Shown one piece after another: positions 55,118 through 64,000 of a DNA stretch of 64,000 nt; the stretch's first letter is position 1, and each line of letters begins with the position of its first letter. The notes below the pieces were generated by a model. It did no database searches. It saw nothing but the letters and a program-made list of their open reading frames with translations, and had not been told where the DNA came from. Source of the stretch: Pinus tabuliformis (lineage: Eukaryota > Streptophyta > Pinopsida > Pinales > Pinaceae); NCBI GenBank assembly GCA_031772625.1, contig CM062805.1, positions 803,673,592 through 803,737,591 of the forward strand. The letters are read 5' to 3'. Both the position numbers and the translations under genes were made by a program.

Positions 55118-56320
55118 ATGTTGGAGGTGGGCATCATAGAACCTGTGGAGGAATATGATTAGGTGAGGCCGATGGTGATTCAGGAGAAGAAGCAGAAGGG
55201 TGAAATAAGGATTTGCGTAGATCTAAGGAAGCTTAATGATGCCTGTGTCCATGATCCATTCCCAACGTCATTTACCGATGAAGTATTAGACAATGTTCGA
55301 GGGTAGGAGGCCTACTCATTCACTGGCGGGTTTTCAGGGTATCATCAAATCAAGATCGAGCCATAGGATAGGAGAAAAATAACTTTCGCAACAAAATGGA
55401 GTTGTTTCTAGTATATTGTGATGCTATTTAGACTCAAGAATGCGCATGCGATATTCTATCGTGTAGTTATAGCAACATTTAAAGAGTTCATCCATAAGTT
55501 CTTGGAAGTATACTTTAATGATTGGATGGTGTTTGGTTTAGTGAAGCACCATGTAGAAAGTCTGCGCCTGATGTTGGATACTTGTCGCAGATATCAAAAT
55601 GCGTTGAATTTGAAGAAATGCCTATTCTGTGTTCCCTTTGGAATTTTGCTGGGTCATGTGGTGTGAAAGCAAGGGTTAATGGTGGAACCTGCAAAAATTG
55701 CGGTGATAGTGAATGTGGAGGCCCCAAGGAGTGTTAAATATCTACGCACAATGCTAGGACATATGGGCTTTTACAGAAAATTTATCAAAGCATATGCTCA
55801 AATTACTGTGCCCATGGAGAAATTATTGAAGAAGGATGCAATACTCTGTTGGGATGAAGAATATTAGCACAACTTAGATGTATTGAAAGAAAAGATGGTC
55901 ATCGCGCCGATCTTGGTATTCCCTAATTAGAAAAAGGAATTTCACGTACATTTGGATGCCTCTTGCATTGCATTGGGTGCAGTGGTAACACGGGCCGGTG
56001 AAGGAGAAATGGACCACCCTATTGCCTTCACGAGTAGGAAATTATCGTAGGTTATGAAGAATTATTCAATAATTGAGCACAAATGATTGGCCACGGTGTA
56101 CACACTGCAGAAATTCAGGCACTATATGTTAGGAGGGCATTTCAAGATGCACACAAATCATTCTACCTTGAAATACCTAGTCAATAAGCCTGTGTTGGGG
56201 GCAGATATGTAGATAGTTTCTACTATTCTAGGAGTATGACTTTGATGTAATTATGAATCCAGGAAGGTTAAACGTAGGACCTAACCATCTTTCGCGGATC
56301 AAAACAGGAGAAGAGCCTAC
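55118..56320 (+). pseudogene. RT and RNase H of element E
   Basis: The frame continues after G with MLEVGIIEPVEEYD and KGEIRICVDLRKLNDA. Motif A reads SFTGGFSGYHQI, with Gly for the catalytic Asp, and the active site is YFNDW (55511-55525), with Asn for the first Asp, so polymerase activity is lost twice. RNase H: VHLDASCIALGAV keeps its Asp; MHTNHSTLKYLVNK has Asn for Asp. Stops at about 55158, 55303, 55362, 55410, 55665, 55865 and 56048 are mostly TAG/TAA where Trp, Gln or Lys codons are expected. Confidence 0.8.
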
Positions 56321-56323
56321 CAA

Positions 56324-57620
56324 TTGGAGGAATGGTTGCCAGATGCGCAGCTCTTCGCAGTGCGCGTAGCGGGCAATCATTTTGCAGATATTATTCACTT
56401 TTTGACTACGGGGATGGCACCAGAAGGGTATATAGGTCAGCAAAAGAAGGAAATAGTAGTGTGTGTGACAGACTTTTCAGTGATTGCGGGACATTTGTAT
56501 AAGATGGGTGCTGATGAAATATTGCAAAGATATGTGTTAGATTTTGAGAGAAATAGCATTCTCGTTGAAGCTCATGGAGGGGCTGCGGGAGGACATTATG
56601 CAGGAAAGGCGACTGCGCAGAAGATTTTGCACGCAGGTCTATGGTGGCCAACGCTGCACAAGGATTCCAAGGCATATTGTAAAGCATGTGACGCGTGTAA
56701 GAGAATGGGCCGACCATCGTGGAGGAATGAGTTTTCACTACAGCCTCAAGTTTCGTTGCAACCATTTGAAAAATGGGCAATTGATTTTGTTGGGCCAATT
56801 CAGCCCCCAGGGAAGAAAACTGGTGCACTCTATATCATCATTGTGATAGAAAATCTAACCAGATGGGAAGAGGCACAACCGGTTAACGATTTTACAGGGG
56901 CTACAACAACGAAGTTTTTGTTTGAGTATGTATTAACAAGATTTGGTTGTTCGAAAGTCTTGATGAGCGACAGAGGTCCGCGCTTTCTGAATGAAACGAT
57001 TAGCCCATTAACTGAAGAAAATTTAGGTCTACCATCATAAGAGTACAATATATCACCCACAGGCCAATGGAATTGTTGAGGCCTTCAACAGGATTTTGGA
57101 GAACGCGCTGACGAAGATCTGCAACACACAACAAAATGACTGGGATATGTGCTTACCTGTACTAGTATGGGCATATATGACTACTTGCAAGAAGCTGACA
57201 GGACAAACATTGTTCAGATTGGTATATTGTGTCGAATCTGTAATGTCGATGGAGTATATTACGCCTAGTCTGCGCATATCATCTCTCACAGGTATGGCAG
57301 ATTGTGAAGCCTTGGAAGAACGACTCGCGCAGCTGATGGAGCTTGAAGAGGACTGATTCTTGGCTAAATTCCATCAGCAAGTATAGAAGGAATGTGAAAA
57401 AGCATGGCACGATCACCACATCAAGCTTCGCACGTTCAAGGTAAACGATCTGGTCTTGTTATATGATAGTAAGTTCACTAAATTTCTGGGTAAATATCAT
57501 ATGCATTGGCTGGGGCCATATATTATCAAAGAAATTACAAATGGAGGAACAGTTCAGCTCGCGAAGTTGAATGGAGAACCTTTTCCAGGGAGAGTGAATG
57601 GGAGATGATTGAAGTTGTAT
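56324..57620 (+). pseudogene. Integrase of element E
   Basis: Frame 56324-57040 (238 residues) has the zinc finger H84, H91, C122, C125 (EAHGGAAGGHYAG; ACDACKRMG) and the core Asp residues in KWAIDFVGPI (D154) and VLMSDRGPRF. A frame break near 57030 precedes NGIVEAFNR, where the Glu is kept, so the DDE triad is present but not in one frame. The C-terminal GPY module (HWLGPYIIKEI) lies near 57510 and ends GEPFPGRVNGR. This is the best-preserved integrase core in the window. Confidence 0.82.
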
Positions 57621-58068
57621 ACAGGGGATCCTACGCAATGACTATATGGTGGCGAGACAGTCTAAGTGCTCCACACAATTGCAAGAGAACACAAGACTAT
57701 AAACTACACTGCCAGGGTTGGAGGACTATGCAGCAGATGAGCTACACGGAAGATGATGAAGATGAAATCCTGGGAGCTGCGCACAGAAAGCTGCACCATG
57801 GAGAAAGGTGTTGCGTAGCATAGTAGAAAATTGATCGTTGAAGTCATTGTGCATGACTTGACAGCCAGGAGATGGTTGAGGGGAGTGGGATGGAAACATT
57901 TAAGGCAAAAATATTTGAAGATCTGCCGCAAAAATAACATTAATTGTCAAAATTTGGGGGGAACGGTCGAATTTGAATTCAAAACCCCCTATAAATTCCA
58001 CGTCTCGGCCCAACAGAGAACACTTTGTTCCCTTAGAGTTGTTGTTGAATTTTTTTGTTTATCGCTCA
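57621..58068 (+). other. Spacer between integrase and third ORF of E
   Basis: Open frames here have no recognised motif. Near 57955 there is a TTTGGGGGGAACGG run, PPT-like, about 5.7 kb from the 3' end. Confidence 0.45.
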
Positions 58069-58576
58069 TGAGCCGAGTGTTTTGGGAGGAATTCTTAGCA
58101 CACATAAACGTTTCTCTGGAAACCCGTGAGTTTTTTATGGAGAGGATGTCTGCCACCAACCCTGCTGAAGCTTTGAGTTCGGAATTCGTTGTATCTGACA
58201 CCCCAGGATCTGAAGTATCCAATGTTGAAGCTACATCTGCGGTGCCCACAGCGCAGAGGTCACCAAGGCCAAAAAAGTCCATGGCAAAAGATAAAAAACC
58301 CGCTGTGACAGAAAAGAAACCTGTAGGAAAGGAGAAGCAAAAAAAGTTGGTACAGGTGCTCGCTTCCACAAGGAAGCATACCGCAACACCAACCTAGAAG
58401 AAAGAAAAGAAACCAGTGAACGATAAGCAAAAGGTTGTAGACCTAGAGGTGGAAGAAGGCTAGGGAACGGAGGATATTGGTGCTGAAGGCACAGAACCTA
58501 TAATAAAGCTCCCTGGGTATATGCCTCTGAGAAAGGGAAAAGCAAGATCACTAAAGACCCAGACTCAAAGAAATTC
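58069..58576 (+). pseudogene. Third ORF of element E, first part
   Basis: The ATG near 58069 (MSRVFWEEFLAHINVSLETRE) opens a frame within 57831-58397 with a Ser/Thr/Ala-rich then Lys-rich (KDKKPAVTEKKPVGKEKQKK) linker. Stops at about 58396 and 58462 break it. F is inserted at 58581, after which the region continues at 61587. Function unknown. Confidence 0.55.
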
Positions 58577-58581
58577 ACCAT

Positions 58582-58883
58582 TGTTAGGCCCCTATACTAC
58601 TAGTGTAAACCCTTATTTTTATTAGTACAACCCCCTTATTATATTGTTGTACCCCTTAGAAGCCCACTATTGTTATTATTGTGCCCTTACATTATTATTG
58701 TTATGTCGGCTCTGATTATATTATGACCCGTTAGACTCCTATATATAGAAAGGAGGTCTTTTCATTTGTATCATCCAAGAATTCTTCATTTGTGTAATGT
58801 AAAGGAGGTTGCCCCCTTGAAGAGGCTGAATTATAAGGCGTTGATCTATCTTTTCTATCTTTTTGTGAGCTGGTTTCATAACA
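58582..58883 (+). repeat. 5' LTR of F
   Basis: TGTTAGG...ATAACA, 302 bp, TATATATA at 58740-58747. Confidence 0.92.
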
Positions 58884-58885
58884 TT

Positions 58886-58897
58886 TGGTATCAGAGC
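58886..58897 (+). other. Primer-binding site of F (tRNA-iMet)
   Basis: TGGTATCAGAGC, a perfect canonical match two bases after the LTR. Confidence 0.92.
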
Positions 58898-59469
58898 TTT
58901 GGATTCTAGGGTTTCGCTGCTCCAAATAGGTCATCGTGGCATTCGCGCTATAACTTTTTTCTGTGAAATTTCAAATGCTAAAACAAAAACCCATTTGGGC
59001 TGAAATCATTCAAAATCTCGGGTCTGAATTTCAAATATTTTCGCACTATATTTGAGGAGATATACTCTGAGGAAGTTGGCCTTTTTGTAGACTACCGAAT
59101 TACATTCCGAACAGGTGACCTGGGGAAAATAGTCATAACTTTTGTTTTGAGCATCAGATTGAAATTTCGTAAGAAGTTATAGAAAGAGGACGAACTGTAG
59201 TTTCTTTTATATATCTTTTAGATCGAAAGGTCGAAACAATGACACGTGGCACGTCGTACAAGTTTTATCTACTGAACTAGTCTATAATCAGGTCACCGTG
59301 GAAGATTTGGCATAACTCTTCTTCGGAGAATCCAATTTGGATTAGACTGGTGGCATTGGAAAGAGGACGCAGAGGGCTACTGCAGATCGCGATTTCAAAA
59401 CTAGAAGATCTGAAATTATAGAGTTACATTCATTTCAAGATCGAGCTCCTAAAATCGAGAAATAGCGAG
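58898..59469 (+). other. Leader of F, gag N-terminus deleted
   Basis: Homologous to the leader of A. The coiled-coil-like N-terminal gag block present in A (7147-7555) is absent: the leader joins directly to the capsid start ATGAGGAAG at 59470. Confidence 0.7.
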
Positions 59470-60399
59470 ATGAGGAAGTTTGATGGCAAGGATCCGGTAA
59501 ATTGGATACTACAAATGGAGAAATATTTTGATCTACATGGTGTACCACTGTTACAAAAGGTATGTATTGTATCTAATTATTTAGAACTGAATCAATTTTT
59601 ATGGTATAAAGGGATTCGTTCTCGTAAACCACTTGTCACATGGTCAATTTTCACGGAGGAAATGATAGCACATTATGAGGATACAAAGAGAAGCACCTTC
59701 TTTAGCCAATTGATAAATCTCAAACAAAAGTGTTCAATGGAAGAGCACATTGAGGACTTTCAAAAATTGAATATAAATGATATTCCAGAGAAGCAGAGGA
59801 TTGATGCCTCCATAGGGACTTTAAAGGATAACATTCAACATGAGGTTCGTATTTGGGAACCTGATTCATTGGAGAAGGCATTCAGGTTGGCAAGAAAATT
59901 GGAAAGCAAAATTATGGAAATAATGAATTCTACCCCTCACAACTATAAACATGGAAGTGTTGTTTCTCCTAGCCTTCCACAACCTACAAGGGTGACACCA
60001 CGACAATTGGAAGAAAAAAGAGAAAAAGGGCTTTATTACAATTGTGATAGCAAATGCACTAAAGGTCATAAGTGTGTTGAGAAGAAATTATTTTACATAG
60101 GTTATGAAGAGGAGGAAGAAAAGGATCAAGAAACATCAAAAGAAGAGGATATACACCAGGAACCAACCCCAGAGAAAAAAGAAATGAATCCGACCATATC
60201 TTGTAAAGTATTGGCAAGAATTACCACTCCTCATACTCTCAAGATAGAAGGACATATCGAGAAGAAAAAGGTTCAAGAAGTGAAAGATCACATCGAGAAA
60301 GAAGAAATGAATCCAACCATATCTTGTAATGCATTGGCCAGAATTACCACTCCTCAAACTATCGAGATAGAAGGACATATCAAGAAGAAAAATGCTTAA
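59470..60399 (+). CDS. Truncated gag plus duplicated protease starts of F
   Basis: An open frame of 309 residues. Residues 1-140 are the capsid domain (MRKFDGKDPVNWILQMEKYF; TFFSQLINLKQK), homologous to A but without its N-terminal coiled coil. The zinc-knuckle position reads YYNCDSKCTKGHKC, with Tyr for the first Cys. Residues 215-309 hold an acidic linker, then protease-start units (EMNPTISC ... ITTP ... KIEGHI). The D-S-G active site is never reached. The frame is open over 930 bp, longer than any gag in A, which may mean selection for mobility or simply youth. Confidence 0.8.
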   Translation: MRKFDGKDPVNWILQMEKYFDLHGVPLLQKVCIVSNYLELNQFLWYKGIRSRKPLVTWSIFTEEMIAHYEDTKRSTFFSQLINLKQKCSMEEHIEDFQKLNINDIPEKQRIDASIGTLKDNIQHEVRIWEPDSLEKAFRLARKLESKIMEIMNSTPHNYKHGSVVSPSLPQPTRVTPRQLEEKREKGLYYNCDSKCTKGHKCVEKKLFYIGYEEEEEKDQETSKEEDIHQEPTPEKKEMNPTISCKVLARITTPHTLKIEGHIEKKKVQEVKDHIEKEEMNPTISCNALARITTPQTIEIEGHIKKKNA

Positions 60400-60549
60400 G
60401 AAGTGAAAGATCACATCGAGCATCAAGAAATGAATCCAACCATATCTTGTAAAGCATTGGAAGAAATTACCACTCCTCAAACTCTAAAGATAGAAGGACA
60501 TATCAAGAAGAAAAAGGTTCGAGCAATGAAAGATCACATCAAGCATCAA
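60181..60549 (+). repeat. 123-bp tandem triplication in F
   Basis: GAAATGAATCC starts units at 60181, 60304 and 60427, spacing 123 bp twice (41 codons). Each unit encodes a protease N-terminal block plus a VKDHIE/K linker that comes from the integrase C-terminus. A TAA at 60397 interrupts the second unit. Confidence 0.9.
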
Positions 60550-61041
60550 CAACAAGTTCTCCAACTTTTAAAGGATAACGCCACTTTGGTGCAGAATCGA
60601 ATGAAACAACAGGTAGATCAACATTGCAGTGAAAAATGTTTTGATGTAGGTGATTGGATATTTTTACGGCTACATCTCAAGAAAGATACTTATGAGAAGG
60701 AAATGTTGGCAATACTACATGCACTTAAGAAATGGCGACCTTACCCAATGGAAAGACATTTCAAGGTAAAAATGGATCATGATAGCCTTAAATACTTTTT
60801 AGAAAAAATATTATCTTTAGAAGAACAGAAAAAATGGGTCACAAATATGTTGAGTTATGACTTTGACATCATCTATAGAAAAGGGAAGCAAAATTTTGTT
60901 GCAGATGCACTCTCAAGAAAGGATGAGGATGTGGAAGCATTGTTTTGTGCTATTTCTATTATCCAACCAGATTGGATAAACGAGGCAAGGGACGAATGGA
61001 AGAAGGACGAAGAAGTGTGGCCACTCATTCAAAATTTGTAG
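60403..61041 (+). pseudogene. Protease-integrase-RNase H chimera of F
   Basis: A 212-residue frame. Residues 1-45 are the third protease-start unit; 46-93 match the A integrase C-terminus (KHQQQVLQLLKDN; FDVGDWIFL); 96-212 match the A RNase H and following linker (YEKEMLAILHALKKWR; KMDHDSLKYFLEK; DALSRKDEDVE). RNase H therefore follows integrase, the reverse of the parent. None of the catalytic acidic residues of integrase is present. Confidence 0.85.
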
Positions 61042-61252
61042 AAGATCCCAATTCAAACAATATTGCCAGAACTTGAAGAGGAAGGAAAAATCATATTGGA
61101 ACCTGGAGCAGTCACAGAAACAAGAACCCGATAGCTACGAAATCGATCAATTTCAAAGTATCTCATCAAGTGGAAGAACTTACCCACTGAAGGTTCCACA
61201 TGGGAGGACAAGAATTTTATACAGAAGCATCAAGAACTACTCAAGCGTTGAG
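61042..61252 (+). pseudogene. Chromodomain tail of F
   Basis: After a TAG at 61039 the sequence resumes with the A-like tail: LPELEEEGKIILEPG, ETRTR then a TAG, KYLIKWKNLPTEGSTWED and HQELLKR. The Trp residues typical of the chromodomain are kept, unlike in A. Confidence 0.7.
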
Positions 61253-61266
61253 GACAACACTTTTTG

Positions 61267-61581
61267 AAGGAGAGGGGCATGTTAGGCCCCTATACTACTA
61301 GTGTAACCCCTTATTGATATTAGTACAAACCCCCTTATTATATTGTTGTACCCCTAAGAAGCCCACTATTGTTATTATTGTGCCCTTACATTATTATTTT
61401 TATGTCGACTCTGATTATATTATGACCCTTAGACTCCTATATATAGAAAGGAGGTCTTTTCATTTGTATCATCCAAGAATTGTTCATTTGTGTAATGTAA
61501 AGGAGGTTGCCCCCTCGAAGAGGCTGAATTATAAGGAATTGACCTATCTTTTCTATCTTTTTGTGAGTTGGTTTCATAACA
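61267..61581 (+). repeat. Polypurine tract and 3' LTR of F
   Basis: GAAGGAGAGGGGCA directly precedes the 302-bp LTR (61280-61581), with TATATATA at 61438-61445. Confidence 0.92.
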
Positions 61582-61586
61582 ACCAT

Positions 61587-63690
61587 CTCCATGCCCCTGC
61601 TACCTGAGTAGGTGCTTTTTGAAGGTTTGCGGCTCGTGCGAGTCCCATTATTGAAGATGGAGGATTAGGACCTCGCAGATCATGCTAAGTTTCCACACTT
61701 AGCGATAGACAAGTACATGAAGAGAGTTTACTATGAAGAAACAGGTATGATAGCACATGAAATGGAGGAATGGGTCTGCGGTGTTGAGCAATCAGGATTG
61801 CTCAACTTGCTATGGGTGCCACATTACCACTGCACCCCCATTAACACAATTTTCATACGCCAGCTACTCACTTTGGTGCATGATGGGTGTTTATGGCTAG
61901 GAGGGCTTATACCCATCACAGATATGCTCATTCATAGGATTACGCACCTACCACATGAAGGTTTGAACCAGCCAAGGAGTTTGGCAGAAAGGTGGGAGAG
62001 AAAGAGCTTACAGAGCGAATGAAGAAAGATTACGAACTAGTCAAAAATTCGTACGGGTATTCCATTTTTCCATCTCATACCCCACAATGTAATTGGCCGC
62101 AAAACTATTGGCAGGAAAAGTGATGAGAAAGTGTCACGCAGATGAATTTCTGGCGCCCGTAGTGTCCCTCGATGCACAATGCGCGAAGGGCGTACTATTC
62201 AACTGGTCCAAATACCTGTGCCAGGAGTTCCTCGCGAATTGCCACGAGGCCCAGGATGAAACCAAGTCATTTCATTATGCTTGGTTACTAATTTCTATTG
62301 TATTGGTTGCATGGGAACTTCCGGCGGACAGTTAGTTTCCTTTGCTAGAAGAAGGATTGTCGGAGGTAGTGCAGTTCACCTCCTTATGGGCTACCAAGGA
62401 CCCTGTGTGAATCATAGAGACAAAAATATTTAGGTTCCTGATGGAAATGAGTCTCCGCATGGTCATTAACCATCGTCCAAGGTTGTCCCCAACCTTGTAC
62501 ACATAGTTGTCAGCCTACATAACATTCAAGGTTGACTTTCACAGGGTGTATATCTAGGCGCGGAAGGATCCAGCACAGAAGTGGCATGACTTGCCATATT
62601 TGGTGACAAAGACCGATGTGCAAGAGGTAGTGGTGCATTGGCCAGCTGAGTGGCGCGCCCCTTCAGATCTAGTTGTTGGACAAAGCACAGGTATGGAGAG
62701 TGTTGTCGTGAAGAAAAGGAAGGAGGTAGTTAAGCAAGCTACACAGAACTAGGCCACATAGAAGAAGAAGGATGCTATAGAGAAGGCACGGGTTGAGAAG
62801 GAACATGTTGCCAAGGAGGAGGCACGAAGCGAGCAGCGCGAGACCCAAAAAGGTGACAAGTCACCTTCGCCAGAAATAGAAATAGAAGAGCTTGCAGGGA
62901 AAGGCAGGAGAGGAAAGGACGGGCACCACACCCCTTTCATTCTAAAAATACGTGAGCTGGAACAGCAAGATGGATCGCGGAAGAAGCAGAAAGCTCAGAA
63001 AACATAGGTTGATCCCATGGTGCTCACAGAAAGTGATCTAGATGAGATCGGTGATAAAGTCATGGATGTCGCAACAGAAGTACTGCAGCATTTGGAACAA
63101 CAGTACATACAAACATTGGGAGGAGTCCAGAAGGATCTTTGAGATTTGCAGCTCCAAGCAACCAAGATCCAAGCAGATGGCAGGAATGTGAGCGGCGCAA
63201 CAGGCAGTTCAGGACGAGGTCAAAGTACATGCATGGAGATGGTTCCATGGTTGCAGGATGTGTGAGTCTTCCCCTTGCTTGCAGGTTCAGTCCGCATCGA
63301 CACCGAGGAACAACGCACCCTCCTTGATAGAGTCCCAAATATGGGCCTGAACCTTGCTGCGATGCAACTGGAGTCATTGCATGCATTATTACAGGGAGTC
63401 GTGGAAGAGTTTCACATCAAGGAACAACAAACACTCAGTGTTGTTAGTGAAATTAAAGTTAATAATCAGCAGTTGTTCGCAGAAAAGATGCAGGTTCTTT
63501 AGAAGAAGGAGGCACTCCAGGTGCACAGTTCACGCCTATAGTCTGTCATCACGGAGGCATGTAGGACGATGCTTGAGTTTCATATCCCCGGGGATGCACA
63601 GCTAGAAGCAAATATTAGAAAATTAGCTGCCAGTGTGTGTGAAGTCAAAGTTGAGGTTAATCGAGTTCAATTCAAACTTAACATGAAGAA
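61587..63690 (+). pseudogene. Third ORF of element E, second part
   Basis: Coding-like sequence continues after F. Frame 61717-62022 encodes a YYEETGMIAHEMEEWVCG start and a hydrophobic middle (LLTLVHDGCLWLGGLIPI). 62740-62930 is Lys/Glu-rich. 63139-63690 ends in Leu/Glu/Gln-rich helices (LNLAAMQLESLHALLQGVV; KLAASVCEVKVEV), coiled-coil-like. Stops are frequent (for example near 61655, 62020, 62335 and 63006). I recognise no family. Confidence 0.5.
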
Positions 63691-63693
63691 CTT

Positions 63694-63729
63694 AACTCTG
63701 AACCTAGGTTAGGATCCCCTAAGCCAACA
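63694..63729 (+). repeat. 36-bp remnant of the 3' LTR of E
   Basis: The last 36 bp match the end of the 5' LTR (49633-49668) at 32 positions, and the TSD follows immediately. Sequence before 63694 resembles third-ORF coding, not LTR, so about 970 bp of LTR is missing. Confidence 0.7.
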
Positions 63730-63734
63730 CATTG

Positions 63735-64000
63735 CCATTTTTCTCATGAGCAGAGTAACAATTTATCAGGTACTATTATCTATTTATTATTTCTTTGTTT
63801 AAGAGTTAAATGGAAATTTGATATTGTTCATTGTATATGTGTTGTAGCAATCGTACATCGTCACTATTGATATGTTAAATTGGAATCATAAAGTGTATGT
63901 ATGAACAACGAGATCTCATATATGTGATGAATATATAACTAATTTAATTAACTATTTAATTAAATTAGTTATCTTTTTATCTTAAATTTGTAATTGTGTG
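63735..64000 (+). repeat. 3' LTR of O, right part
   Basis: Continues the O LTR after E; matches 1632-1907, including the 11-bp inverted repeat (63935-63945 with 63962-63972). It runs off the window. Confidence 0.8.

Larger units (their letters stand above)
58582..61581 (+). mobile_element. Element F: scrambled short relative of A, inserted in E
   Basis: F is exactly 3000 bp with two 302-bp LTRs (58582-58883 and 61280-61581) and a perfect TSD, ACCAT (58577-58581 and 61582-61586). Its leader, gag and PPT match A. Inside, most of protease, all of RT and the integrase core are gone, and the remaining blocks are in the order gag, protease start (three copies), integrase C-terminal fragment, RNase H fragment, chromodomain tail. 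The LTRs differ by about 13 substitutions and two indels by eye. It is a non-autonomous derivative that moved with helper proteins. Confidence 0.92.
48666..63729 (+). mobile_element. Element E: long Ty3/gypsy element, inserted in the O LTR
   Basis: E starts TGTTGGG and ends CCAACA, with TSD CATCG (48661-48665) and CATTG (63730-63734); the uninterrupted O LTR at 1627 reads CATCA. Without F and G it is about 10.6 kb. Order: 1003-bp LTR, leader, gag, protease, a second gag-like segment, RT, RNase H, integrase, third ORF, 36-bp LTR remnant. Its base composition is more GC-rich than O or D, especially after 52 kb. No archaeal-type RNase H was seen. Frame breaks make it inactive. Confidence 0.85.
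1400..64000 (+). mobile_element. Element O: host Ty3/gypsy (Tat-type) retrotransposon
   Basis: O is the outermost element. Its pieces, in order, are: LTR (about 1400-2016), gag, protease, archaeal-type RNase H and the start of RT (2160-6140), a short RT piece (27234-27391), the rest of RT, native RNase H and integrase (40910-43340), a third ORF (45456-48230), and a 3' LTR (about 48430-48660 plus 63735 to the window end). Element A interrupts it at 6140, D at 27391 and E at 48665. The RT reading frame resumes correctly across the A insertion once A and one TSD copy are removed. The archaeal-type RNase H together with a native RNase H lacking its acidic residues is characteristic of the Tat lineage. 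Many nonsense changes show it is dead. Confidence 0.8.

Noticed and set aside
61717..62335. Possible host gene fragments
   Set aside because: They continue the E third-ORF region between F and the E terminus and carry frequent stops; no host family recognised.

Overview
The window is plant nuclear DNA made almost entirely of LTR retrotransposons nested inside one another. I found no host gene, rRNA, tRNA or CRISPR array. The evidence is plant-type Ty3/gypsy and Ty1/copia polyproteins, primer-binding sites (PBS) for tRNA-iMet, tRNA-Arg and tRNA-Asp, polypurine tracts (PPT), and 5-bp target-site duplications (TSD). The very low gene density and the mixed ages of the elements suggest a large genome, possibly a gymnosperm. 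That is inference; the sequence does not name a species.

The nest can be read from its boundaries. Element O, a Tat-type Ty3/gypsy with an archaeal-type RNase H, is the host and runs to the end of the window. Bases 1 to about 1400 are the tail of a second O copy that shares its LTR with the main copy. Inside O: (1) A (6141-27228, TSD AACAC), a short-LTR Ty3 chromovirus, lies in the O RT region. (2) B (11642-26905, minus, TSD AAGGG), a tRNA-Arg-primed Tat/Ogre-like element without recognisable RT or integrase, lies in A just upstream of its PPT. (3) C (18091-25502, minus, TSD CACAG), a Ty1/copia element, lies in B. (4) D (27392-40904), an Athila-like element with 2-kb LTRs, lies further along the O RT. 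(5) E (48666-63729, TSD CATCG/CATTG), a long Ty3/gypsy element, lies in the 3' LTR of O. (6) G (53626-55112, TSD ATAAG), a solo-LTR-like insert, lies in the E RT. (7) F (58582-61581, TSD ACCAT), a small scrambled relative of A, lies in the third ORF of E. The LTR pairs of B (1038/1038 bp), C (1489/1489) and F (302/302) have equal lengths; those of A (334/310) and D (2076/2066) do not.

Nothing in the window appears autonomous. C is youngest and keeps two long open frames (gag-protease and RT-RNase H), but its integrase core is cleanly missing. The polyproteins of A, D, E and O carry nonsense changes, frameshifts and lost catalytic residues. O, D and E each have an extra reading frame after pol ending in a coiled-coil-like region.

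The least expected signal is in B. At least eleven copies of a short motif, TTTTAANGAGY on the plus strand, flank the gag-protease remnant on both sides. Several sit in the loop of hairpins whose stems differ in sequence but still pair. Other unusual points are a shuffled domain order and a 123-bp triplication in F, a second capsid-like domain between protease and RT in E, an E 3' LTR cut down to 36 bp, and a consensus-quality intron upstream of the D third ORF.
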